The position numbers and the translations under genes are program-made. From Firmicutes bacterium UBA5449 (GTDB taxonomy: Bacteria; Bacillota; SHA-98; UBA4971), in the NCBI GenBank assembly GCA_002424305.1, contig DIQZ01000074.1, positions 6,522-15,385 of the forward strand: a stretch of DNA of 8,864 bases, given 5' to 3'. Within the stretch, counting starts at the first letter, position 1; every line of letters begins with the position of its first letter. This document shows positions 1 to 5,891 of this stretch, piece after piece. A model generated the notes under the pieces. That model saw nothing but the letters and a program-made list of their open reading frames with translations, did no database searches and had not been told where the DNA came from.

Positions 1-794
1 CGATCTTCGTTTCGGTCGTTGTTGCGGTCATAGTTGCCATCGTTGTTGCAGTAGTCGCAGCCGTCATGATCACCACACCGGCTGCTATCCCTAACGCGAG
101 AGTGGCATTCGGATCCTTCGGAACCCAGGGTAACTACAACATTGCCCACGCCGCTTTCGAGAAGACGCCTTGCACCCTCAGTGTGCGAAGAACATGATGT
201 AACTGCACCGAGCTCACCGCGGGAAAGCACAACATAGTCACATAACTTAATCAATGAATTCAGTGTCGCATTATCCATCCATGAAATCCCGCCTCCGGGA
301 CCATAGATGACAATAGCGCCATGGGTCTTTGCAACTTGGATAGCCCGAATAGCTACATCCGGCAGAACCTCACCGATATAGAGAACCTTCGCATTCTCCA
401 TGGCCTCGTTCGGAAATTCATCGGGTTCTTGGAGGATGGCTTCTCCCCCTAATGAATAGATGACTCTTTGCCCGGTTCGGTCTACTGCGATCATGGTCTG
501 GGCGGTTCTGCCCCTTTCAATCTCACGGAGCCACCGCACATCCACCCCGTCAGCCTCGAAGGCACGCCTCAATCTACGGCCGTTGTCATCACTTCCGACC
601 CTGCCTACGAATCTGGACCGATGGCCCAGCCGCCCGATTCCGGCTGCGATGTTCGCGGTTGACCCGCCTGCAAAGAAACCTACTTCTCCTTCGGCAAACA
701 CCATCTCATCCGCATCCGGAAGCCTAGCTACGGTAAATATCATATCCATGGCGCAAGCGCCAAGGCAGACTACAATATCATCCGATCCATCCAT
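1..794 (-). CDS. PfkB-family carbohydrate kinase, C-terminus missing or damaged (runs off window)
   Basis: Ribokinase/PfkB-fold kinase, expected to use ATP to phosphorylate a sugar or nucleoside-like substrate in the cytosol; the substrate cannot be told. The frame starts at ATG 794, one base after the ecfT stop (TAG-G-ATG), so translation is probably coupled, and stays open to base 1 (264 residues). Residues 8-20 form the first beta strand (VVCLGACAMD). The first PfkB signature is clear at 42-57 (AGGSTANIAAGIGRLG), followed by FVGRVGSDDNG at 62-72. Residues 219-227 (VVVTLGSEG) match the strand that precedes the catalytic region. After residue about 228 (base about 113) the frame becomes Asp/Asn/Cys/Arg-rich and unlike PfkB, and the second signature (DTTGAGD, with the catalytic Asp) is not seen. 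A one-base-shifted frame there reads LALGIAAGVVIMT, like the helix after GAGD in this family. So the gene may carry a deletion plus frameshift, or the window edge may be poor sequence. Family identity is firm; integrity is doubtful. Confidence 0.8.
   Translation of the reverse strand, partial: MDGSDDIVVCLGACAMDMIFTVARLPDADEMVFAEGEVGFFAGGSTANIAAGIGRLGHRSRFVGRVGSDDNGRRLRRAFEADGVDVRWLREIERGRTAQTMIAVDRTGQRVIYSLGGEAILQEPDEFPNEAMENAKVLYIGEVLPDVAIRAIQVAKTHGAIVIYGPGGGISWMDNATLNSLIKLCDYVVLSRGELGAVTSCSSHTEGARRLLESGVGNVVVTLGSEGSECHSRVRDSSRCGDHDGCDYCNNDGNYDRNNDRNED
11..60. repeat. Low-complexity GTT/GTC/GTA-rich stretch with a repeated CGTTGTTGC unit
   Basis: The unit CGTTGTTGC occurs twice (17-25 and 43-51) within a run of GTN-like triplets. 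Read on the plus strand it gives a valine/alanine-rich hydrophobic string; on the minus strand it gives Asn/Asp- or Thr/Ala-rich strings. It coincides with the part of the PfkB gene that no longer looks like PfkB. Simple-sequence drift, a damaged gene end, or an assembly edge could each explain it. Confidence 0.35.
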
Positions 795-795
795 C

Positions 796-1629
796 CTAAA
801 GTGCCCCCATCTTAAATACAGCGAGAAATACTATACTTGCTGCCAGACCTCCGATTGACAAGACAACCATAAGCCAGTCAGATGCGCGCATTTGATAAGG
901 TCTTATCAACGTGAAATTTTTGCTATATCCGAATGCACGGGACTCCATCGCCAAAGCCATGGTGTCAGCCATGGAAAGCGCATTGGCAAACAGCGGAACC
1001 AGCATACTTGTGGTCTTCTTCACCTTGTCCGTGAAAGAGCCTGAATCAAAGTCAACGCCCTTTGATCTCTCCGCATCTCTTAAAGTGGCCATCTGCATCT
1101 GGATAACAGGCACAAACTTGGAGGCTGCTGAGACAACAAACCCGGACTTATATGAAACGAACGGGAGGCGCACTATGATCTGTACTACTTCAGAAGGTGA
1201 TGTCACGTACCCGAAAACTGATATCGCAATAAGCACAACGAAGACCTTAAGAGCCATACAAACCCCGTAAATAAGCCCTCCGATTCTTAAAGGCAATGCC
1301 GGGCCGATTGCAGGAACCCAGCCGGGTATCAAGTGAAACGCAGCCTTCTCCGGGTTTGCAAGCCAGACAACTTTCGGAATGTATGTAGCCCCTTGTACCA
1401 GTGTAATTATTGCTGTAATGATAAGAAGAAACAAGAATGTCCCTTTCATCTTGGCCCAGGGGAATCCCCCCATAAAGCCAATTACCACAGTCACCAGGCC
1501 TAATCCCAGAAGATAGACGGGATCTGTCCAGATGATACTAATAACTATAGTCGCGACCAGCCAAAGAAACTTAGCCCTGGGATCAAGCTTATGTATTGAC
1601 GTTTGCTTGCTTTCATACTCGACAATCAC
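796..1629 (-). CDS. ecfT: ECF transporter transmembrane component EcfT
   Basis: Membrane scaffold of an energy-coupling factor importer (CbiQ/EcfT family); it couples ATP hydrolysis by the EcfA ATPase to substrate release from the S component. The length, 277 residues, is normal. The N-terminus has the family hallmark IHKLDPRAK (12-20), followed by hydrophobic segments near 21-55, 64-82, 113-142 and 253-273. The cytoplasmic coupling region carries two ARG-type motifs in variant form: DAERSKG (185-191) and AMESRAFG (227-234). These helices normally dock into the grooves of the two ATPase domains. The start is GTG, overlapping the ecfA stop by 4 nt (GTGA), with GAGGTGA at 1637-1643 placed 7 nt upstream as ribosome binding site. 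The neighbouring S component and fused ATPase complete an ECF transporter. Family assignment is firm. Confidence 0.93.
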   Translation of the reverse strand: MIVEYESKQTSIHKLDPRAKFLWLVATIVISIIWTDPVYLLGLGLVTVVIGFMGGFPWAKMKGTFLFLLIITAIITLVQGATYIPKVVWLANPEKAAFHLIPGWVPAIGPALPLRIGGLIYGVCMALKVFVVLIAISVFGYVTSPSEVVQIIVRLPFVSYKSGFVVSAASKFVPVIQMQMATLRDAERSKGVDFDSGSFTDKVKKTTSMLVPLFANALSMADTMALAMESRAFGYSKNFTLIRPYQMRASDWLMVVLSIGGLAASIVFLAVFKMGAL

Positions 1630-3392
1630 TTGCCGGTCACCTCGCGATTCGTCCTTGATAATCTGAGGAGTCTGTCTGCTGCCTCATGCGGAGTAAGCAA
1701 TACCTCACCCCACAGAGTGTCGGATAGATCGGCAATTGCAGGCCGCCGCAAACATGCTTGCTCCATGAGTTTCGGCTGTGAAAAGACCTCCCGAGGGGTT
1801 CCTTCCCCGACTACCTGTCCATTTGCCATAACCACGACTCTCTTTGCGTACAGACTGACTATGTTCATGTCATGAGTGATAATTAATATAGTTTTGTCTT
1901 TCTCCCGGCGCAGTCTCTCCAGATAATCCAGGATCTGAAGGGATTCCAGCCAGTCCAGGCCGGTAGTTGGCTCGTCCACGATGAGTATCTCGGGTTCCAT
2001 GGCTACCACGGAAGCAAGAGCAAGTCTCTGCCTCTCTCCCTTAGTGAGGTAACGGGGCCATACTTGTCTGTACTTGTCGAGGCCGATATCAAGAAGAATA
2101 TCGCGTATGGCTTCCTCCATCCGGTCTTTATCCATCCCGATGTTTAAAGGTCCGAATCTAAGCTCATCTTCCACCGTATCACAAAACAACTGCTCATCCG
2201 GGTTTTGAAACACGTACCCCACTTGGGAACACAGATTTGCAGTCGGTTCATTTAGGACTGACTTGCCGAAAAGGTGAATGTCTCCTGCAGAAGACCTGAG
2301 CAATCCGTTGAAATGTCTCGTCAAAGTGGTCTTTCCGGCACCGTTCTGTCCGACGATAGCTACGAATTCCCCGGGATATATCTTGAGATTTACACCGTCC
2401 AGCGCCTTGACCCCCATAGGATACCGGAACTCAAGATTCACCGCTTCCACGGCAGGCGTCATCTTATCATGCGTTATGTTTGAGACGGGCTGATCTGCCT
2501 GGCTTAGAGCGGAAGCTTCCTCGTCCGCAACTGCGTTCTTCTCAGTTGTCCAAGCCCCACGCTTGACAACTGATACTGCTTCTTCCACTAAAAAAGGAGT
2601 CTCATCTGCCCCTATGATGTTTCCGAATTCGACTATGTTGGGCACCCTTATGCCTACCGCCTTCAGCTCATCAACCTTGGAGAAAACCTCACGCGGTGTG
2701 CCGCCCAACACAAACTTGCCTGATTGCATAATAAAAACGCGATCTGCCAGTTGAAGTATGTCGTCAACCTCTTGCTCTATTAGAATGATCGTCATTCCGA
2801 AGGACTTGTTCAGGTCACGTATTATGGAAAAGACACGTGCCTTGCCCGCAGGATCCAACATAGACGTGGGTTCATCCAGCACCATGATCTTGGGCAACAT
2901 GGCATAGACTCCTGCGATAGCTGTCGCTTGTTTTTGCCCGCCTGAAAGACGATGCGGGGCCCGCTGTTCCAGGCCTTTTAACCTCATGTCCTCCATGGCT
3001 CTGTTGATCCTCTCCATGATTGTGTGATAGTCGAACCCGAGGTTAGCCGGACCGAATGCTACGTCCTCTTCTACCGTCATTCCAAAGAGCTGCGTATCCG
3101 GATCTCCAAACACCAATCCTACTCTGGAGGCCATTTGGGCAGTTCCCACTTCATTAGGGATCTGGCCGTCAACAACCACGTCTCCTGTAAGTTCCCCTTC
3201 AATAAACCGAGGCACTGTGCCGTTTATAACACATGCAAGAGTGCTCTTACCCGCGCCGGTAGGCCCGAGTATAGCTACGCACTCACCCTCTTTGACATCA
3301 AGCGAGACACCTCTTAGGGCTTGCCGTTTTGAGCCCTGATAAGCAAAGGTTACGTCTTTAAGTGAAACAATGGTAGGCGTCAACTCGAACAC
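1626..3392 (-). CDS. ecfA: Fused two-domain ECF ATPase (EcfA-type), asymmetric ATP sites
   Basis: ATP-hydrolysing subunit of the ECF importer with both nucleotide-binding domains in one 588-residue chain. Domain 1: Walker A GPTGAGKST (43-51), signature LSGGQ (149-153), Walker B IMVLDE (169-174). Its Q-loop reads VFGDPDTQLF, with Gly96 where Gln is usual, and its switch region reads IEQEVD, with Gln207 where His is usual. Domain 2: Walker A GQNGAGKTT (348-356), Q-loop VFQNPDEQLF with Gln396, Walker B ILIVDE (469-474) and switch His507 are standard, but the signature is LTKGE (449-453). A linker of about 70 residues (240-310) joins them. In a head-to-tail dimer this would give one consensus and one degenerate ATP site. 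The listed start is GTG 3392. TTG at 3383 (585 residues) is perhaps better placed, since GAGAGGTG lies 6 nt before it but abuts the GTG. The gene overlaps ecfT by 4 nt. Confidence 0.93.
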   Translation of the reverse strand: MFELTPTIVSLKDVTFAYQGSKRQALRGVSLDVKEGECVAILGPTGAGKSTLACVINGTVPRFIEGELTGDVVVDGQIPNEVGTAQMASRVGLVFGDPDTQLFGMTVEEDVAFGPANLGFDYHTIMERINRAMEDMRLKGLEQRAPHRLSGGQKQATAIAGVYAMLPKIMVLDEPTSMLDPAGKARVFSIIRDLNKSFGMTIILIEQEVDDILQLADRVFIMQSGKFVLGGTPREVFSKVDELKAVGIRVPNIVEFGNIIGADETPFLVEEAVSVVKRGAWTTEKNAVADEEASALSQADQPVSNITHDKMTPAVEAVNLEFRYPMGVKALDGVNLKIYPGEFVAIVGQNGAGKTTLTRHFNGLLRSSAGDIHLFGKSVLNEPTANLCSQVGYVFQNPDEQLFCDTVEDELRFGPLNIGMDKDRMEEAIRDILLDIGLDKYRQVWPRYLTKGERQRLALASVVAMEPEILIVDEPTTGLDWLESLQILDYLERLRREKDKTILIITHDMNIVSLYAKRVVVMANGQVVGEGTPREVFSQPKLMEQACLRRPAIADLSDTLWGEVLLTPHEAADRLLRLSRTNREVTGK

Positions 3393-3412
3393 CTCTCACA
3401 TCTTAAAACTTT

Positions 3413-4063
3413 TTACATCTTAAGACTTTCGTCTTCAGGCTCTATGTACTCTTCCATATCACGTTTTCCGCGTTTCTGTGCGCCTCTCAGAGCTTGTGCC
3501 ACTGTCAAGCCGACGGCCGCATTTACTGCTGATCCAATTAGCTGGGATGGTAGTAGAGCAATCATTAGAGCAGGACCTATCATAATCACCCATGGACCCA
3601 AACAAGTTACTGTGTTGACTATCGTGCCGACTATAATTGCCAACACGATATTGGTCTTCTTCGCCACAAACACTCCAAGTGTAACTGTGAAAGCCATTGC
3701 ACACATGTATATTGGAACCATCGGGAACCAGCTTGCAAAACCTCCGAGAGCATTTGCCAGAAAACATCCTATGGCAGCAACCGTAGCGCCTATAGGCCAT
3801 CCGAAATATGAAGCTGCGAAATAGCCGGCAGCAGCATCAAGAGCAATTGTAGTGGCAGGTCCGGGTATCTTAATCATCGCGCCTGCCCCTGAAACCGCAG
3901 CCAATATCGTGACACGGGAAATGGTGCGCGTATCCCATATGACCTTGTGTTCTTCAGGATACTGCTTGCTCAATATGCCTCCGAGAAGCCTCATCAAAAG
4001 TAGATAACAAACTGCCAGTCCGTATGACACTCCAAGCCCCAAAGCTCCTTGTCCAAGCGGCAT
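3413..4063 (-). CDS. ECF transporter S component, substrate unassigned
   Basis: Small integral membrane protein of 216 residues, the likely substrate-binding subunit of the ECF importer. Hydrophobic segments are visible near 8-29, 47-65, 74-90, 92-110, 113-133, 138-168 and 172-190, so it seems to have one extra N-terminal helix before the usual six-helix bundle. The stretch KIPGPATTIALDAAAGYFAA (65-84) with a following GWPIGA resembles a motif found in several S components (IPSP..T.ALDSAPGYFAA), and AAVSGAGA (55-62) could supply the AxxxA face that packs on EcfT. The C-terminus is a charged tail (193-216). A strong ribosome binding site, TAAGGAGGT at 4071-4079, lies 7 nt before ATG 4063. It sits 69 nt after the regulator gene and about 20-29 nt before ecfA. 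The context of cell-wall sugar enzymes suggests an amino-sugar or muropeptide-derived ligand, but a vitamin-like ligand is equally compatible with the family. S component: likely; substrate: unknown. Confidence 0.75.
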   Translation of the reverse strand: MPLGQGALGLGVSYGLAVCYLLLMRLLGGILSKQYPEEHKVIWDTRTISRVTILAAVSGAGAMIKIPGPATTIALDAAAGYFAASYFGWPIGATVAAIGCFLANALGGFASWFPMVPIYMCAMAFTVTLGVFVAKKTNIVLAIIVGTIVNTVTCLGPWVIMIGPALMIALLPSQLIGSAVNAAVGLTVAQALRGAQKRGKRDMEEYIEPEDESLKM

Positions 4064-4132
4064 TCAAATTACCTCCTTAAGTTGATTTGAACACATCCAA
4101 ACAGGCTTGATACCGTAAGACCAATGTCATCA

Positions 4133-5080
4133 CTATGCCATTTCCAATACCCTTCGGGCAGCAATATCATCAATGATTAACACATCTACTACACCGCATC
4201 TGAGCGCTCCAAGTATGGCTAATGCCTTGTTTACACCCCCTGCAACTGCCACAACACACTCTATACTCTCTAACTGTTCCAGACTTGCTCCGATAATCCG
4301 TTCCCCCAGCGGAGTATTGACAGGCGTCCCATGCACATCAAAGAATCTCATGCAAATGTCACCGACTACCCCCATATTCTTAAGTTCTGTTAATTCATCC
4401 GGAGGAAAGCCTCCCTCTTCAAGCAGAGTTGACGGAGGCACGAAACAGCCTATTCCCATTACAACTACGTTCGCGATTGCCCACTTATCAGCTACATTCC
4501 TTATGTTGCTGTCATTCATCATCGTAGCGCGCGCTTCAGGCGTATCGACAAATGAGGGAGCATGCAGGTATAGATGGGACCCGTCAAATGCCATGGAGAC
4601 GCGGGAAGCAATGTCGTTTACTTGAAGATCCGGGCTGGCCTGCCCCTGACCGCCGAGAAGCGGAACTACCATTATCTCTCTGGGATTCGGTTTGATATCA
4701 TTCAAGGCAGCAACAAGTTCGCGCAAGGTTGCTCCCCAGGATACCCCTACCACATGGCCTGATTCCAGCGTCTTGTCGAGGTACTTGGCGCCTGCCATAC
4801 CCAGGTTCTGTGTAAGCAGTCTGGATGGACCTGCACTGCCTAAGATGACTACCGCATCGTCAAGGCCGAATTTAGAGCAGAGTTCATCTTCGAGCTCAGT
4901 AAAATCAAACTCAGGAGGGATTACGTTTATTACGACTATCCCTTCATCTTGAGCTTGCTTCAGGGCCCTTGAAACCTGGCTTCTGGATATACCTAAACTA
5001 TCGGCAATCTCGTTTTGTGTCTTGCCGAGTTCATGATAGTGCCTTGCGATTTCATATAACATGCGCTCATCAAAAGCCAT
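4133..5080 (-). CDS. SorC/DeoR-type sugar-binding transcriptional regulator
   Basis: DNA-binding regulator that senses a phosphorylated sugar or nucleoside-type effector, probably controlling the ECF-PfkB operon it heads and perhaps the salvage genes upstream. Starting at ATG 5080 it has 315 residues, normal for the family. This start is chosen over an ATG at 5131 because AGAGGTG lies 5 nt upstream and because MAFDERMLYEIARHYHELGK is where family members begin. Residues 19-43 form the helix-turn-helix (KTQNEIADSLGISRSQVSRA, ending with the recognition helix). The effector domain shows GVSWGATLREL (112-122), PLLGGQGQ (140-147) and a C-terminal GGVNKALAILGAL (281-293) followed by VDVLIIDD, all typical of the SorC sugar-binding domain. 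The true effector is not readable. The segment upstream of the start is interrupted by a plus-strand toxin-antitoxin remnant. Confidence 0.9.
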   Translation of the reverse strand: MAFDERMLYEIARHYHELGKTQNEIADSLGISRSQVSRALKQAQDEGIVVINVIPPEFDFTELEDELCSKFGLDDAVVILGSAGPSRLLTQNLGMAGAKYLDKTLESGHVVGVSWGATLRELVAALNDIKPNPREIMVVPLLGGQGQASPDLQVNDIASRVSMAFDGSHLYLHAPSFVDTPEARATMMNDSNIRNVADKWAIANVVVMGIGCFVPPSTLLEEGGFPPDELTELKNMGVVGDICMRFFDVHGTPVNTPLGERIIGASLEQLESIECVVAVAGGVNKALAILGALRCGVVDVLIIDDIAARRVLEMA

Positions 5081-5085
5081 TGGGA

Positions 5086-5092
5086 CACCTCT
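5086..5092 (-). promoter_or_regulatory. Ribosome binding site that fixes the SorC regulator start
   Basis: AGAGGTG on the minus strand, 5 nt before ATG 5080. It supports the shorter 315-residue product over the longer frame beginning at 5131, which has no comparable site and adds 17 residues foreign to the family. Confidence 0.7.
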
Positions 5093-5210
5093 GAAAATCG
5101 TATCGTTCTTGCACATTAGTTCAGCACACATGTGCCGTCACAGCTTAACATTCTACGGCTCTTGTGATATTCCTGCTTGCAATTTGACATTTTATGATGT
5201 TAATTTACTT

Positions 5211-5314
5211 TCTAACATTAATTTTCCAGGTGAATTTGAAGACGGGCGCTCTCTGTTTGATCTCATTCGTCTGAAGGATGATCTTGAAGCTTTGTTAGGC
5301 AGATCAGTCCATGT
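5211..5314 (+). pseudogene. MNT nucleotidyltransferase gene fragment
   Basis: Reading from 5211 the frame gives SNINFPGEFEDGRSLFDLI and continues to GRSVHV, i.e. residues about 41 to 75 of the intact MNT protein encoded downstream. It has no start codon of its own, and no GSxxRG motif precedes it. From 5231 to 5314 it is identical in DNA to the intact gene. Just upstream the resemblance is partial: NINF stands where the intact gene has DIDF, so both catalytic aspartates would be asparagine. After 5314 no resemblance is seen. It is a non-functional remnant or a short duplicated piece. Confidence 0.7.
5231..5314 (+). repeat. 84-bp direct repeat, copy 1 (outside the gene)
   Basis: Identical base for base to 5532-5615, at an offset of 301 bp and in the same orientation. 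Both edges are sharp: position 5230 is G against T in copy 2, and 5315 is T against A. The segment equals 28 codons of the MNT gene. Confidence 0.95.
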
Positions 5315-5315
5315 T

Positions 5316-5344
5316 TTGTCTATCATAATCCGTGCACATATTAG
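5316..5344 (+). promoter_or_regulatory. Possible sigma-70-type promoter for the MNT gene
   Basis: TTGTCT (5316-5321) and TATTAG (5339-5344) are 17 bp apart, each matching four of six consensus bases; transcription would begin near 5351, about 40 nt before the start codon. An alternative extended -10, TGGTATACT (5365-5373), would start transcription too close to the gene to leave a leader. The first element begins directly at the end of the 84-bp duplicate. Prediction by eye only. Confidence 0.3.
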
Positions 5345-5379
5345 GCACAGTCTACGTCATATCATGGTATACTTGAGAA

Positions 5380-5385
5380 GAGGTG
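5380..5385 (+). promoter_or_regulatory. Ribosome binding site that fixes the MNT gene start
   Basis: GAGGTG ends 6 nt before ATG 5392. This favours the ATG over an in-frame GTG at 5383, which lies inside the site itself. Confidence 0.65.
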
Positions 5386-5391
5386 AACCTA

Positions 5392-5682
5392 ATGTCTTTG
5401 GCAGACAAGATACATCGACATCATGAGGACATCATGCGGCTGGCAGCTACCCACGGCGCGACGAAAGTTAGTCTTTTTGGATCAGTTGCACGTGGAACTG
5501 ACACCGAATCCAGCGATATTGATTTTCTCGTTGAATTTGAAGACGGGCGCTCTCTGTTTGATCTCATTCGTCTGAAGGATGATCTTGAAGCTTTGTTAGG
5601 CAGATCAGTCCATGTAGTGACTGAAAAAGCGGTACACCCGAGAATAAGGGGCAACATCGTACGGAAGTCGATAGGACTATGA
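5392..5682 (+). CDS. MNT-type minimal nucleotidyltransferase (antitoxin of an MNT/HepT pair)
   Basis: A 96-residue nucleotidyltransferase-fold protein. In known MntA-HepT systems the MNT partner neutralises the HepT RNase by transferring AMP to a tyrosine near its active site. The catalytic loop is complete: GSVARG at 30-35 followed by SDIDFLVEF (41-49), with Asp42 and Asp44 as the metal ligands. At the position where many relatives have a third acidic residue (VDVVT), this protein has His74 (SVHVVT), which may affect activity. The start is ATG 5392; the stop overlaps the next ATG by 4 nt (ATGA), the usual arrangement for these gene pairs. It lies on the opposite strand to all its other neighbours, and its partner is truncated, so the pair is probably inactive as a toxin-antitoxin system. 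Confidence 0.88.
   Translation: MSLADKIHRHHEDIMRLAATHGATKVSLFGSVARGTDTESSDIDFLVEFEDGRSLFDLIRLKDDLEALLGRSVHVVTEKAVHPRIRGNIVRKSIGL
5532..5615 (+). repeat. 84-bp direct repeat, copy 2 (inside the MNT gene)
   Basis: This copy lies in the coding region of the intact MNT gene, covering residues about 47 to 75, immediately after the catalytic DID motif. It is identical to 5231-5314. Confidence 0.95.
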
Positions 5683-5891
5683 AAGACGATATCGTCTACC
5701 TTCACCACATACTAGATTGTATTCAGGCGATTGAACAGTACACAAGGGATGGCAAAGACACTTTTATGTCATCTAGGCTTGTTCAGGATGCCGTGATCAG
5801 GAACTTAGAGGTAATAGGTGAAGCCACAAAAAGGGTGTCCTCAGAACTTAAGACTAAGAATCCTCACATTCCCTGGAGAGAGATGGAATGA
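5679..5891 (+). pseudogene. hepT: Truncated HepT-family toxin (DUF86), active-site end missing
   Basis: A 70-residue product that matches the N-terminal part of HepT RNase toxins, which are normally about 110 residues long. Recognisable family stretches are YLHHILDCIQAIEQYT (7-22), LVQDAVIRNLEVIGEATKR (34-52) and the terminal IPWREM. In intact relatives IPWREM is followed at once by a segment like AGMRDVLIHDYF, which holds the R-x4-6-H catalytic motif and the tyrosine that MNT partners modify. Here a stop follows one residue later, and the DNA continues as the 3' end of anmK on the other strand, which overlaps it by 38 bp. The truncation is therefore a DNA rearrangement and not a point mutation. 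A toxic RNase activity is not expected, although the remaining helices could still bind the MNT protein. Confidence 0.85.

Larger units (their letters stand above)
5081..5391. other. Divergent intergenic region between regulator and MNT gene
   Basis: About 310 bases without an intact gene. It must hold the promoter of the SorC regulator (minus) and that of the MNT antitoxin (plus), and it contains the 84-bp MNT duplicate (5231-5314). The AT-rich part 5181-5226 contains ATGTTA-N9-TAACAT (5198-5203 and 5213-5218). Further short inverted arms are CACATGTG (5127-5134), GCCGT/ACGGC (5134-5138, 5155-5159) and TCACA/TGTGA (5138-5142, 5163-5167). Any could be a regulator operator, but all are short and unproven. 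No convincing minus-strand -35/-10 pair was found. Confidence 0.5.

Noticed and set aside
3..197. Plus-strand valine/alanine-rich reading frame that looks like a membrane segment or signal anchor
   Set aside because: It has no start in the window, overlaps well-supported minus-strand PfkB coding sequence from about 113 onward, and its composition is explained by the GTN-rich low-complexity tract.
460..858. Plus-strand open frames opposite PfkB, ECF and salvage genes
   Set aside because: They are antisense to genes with clear family motifs and show no recognisable domains or ribosome binding sites.
4064..4132. Riboswitch or terminator between the regulator and the S component
   Set aside because: The gap is only 69 nt, with no stable hairpin or U-run visible; it holds the ribosome binding site and little else.
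5061..5426. Plus-strand 121-codon frame containing the MNT-like segment
   Set aside because: It begins antisense within the regulator gene, has no ribosome binding site, and only the duplicated 84 bp resembles a protein; it runs out of frame over the MNT start.
5231..5615. Diversity-generating retroelement template/variable repeat pair
   Set aside because: The two copies are identical, with no adenine-specific differences, and there is no reverse transcriptase in the window.
5231..5615. CRISPR array or insertion-sequence ends
   Set aside because: There are only two copies, in direct orientation, 301 bp apart and partly coding, with no regular spacers, terminal inverted repeats or transposase gene.
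5211..5891. Two complete tandem MNT/HepT modules
   Set aside because: Only about 35 codons of the first MNT are present, and there is only one HepT, which is itself truncated.
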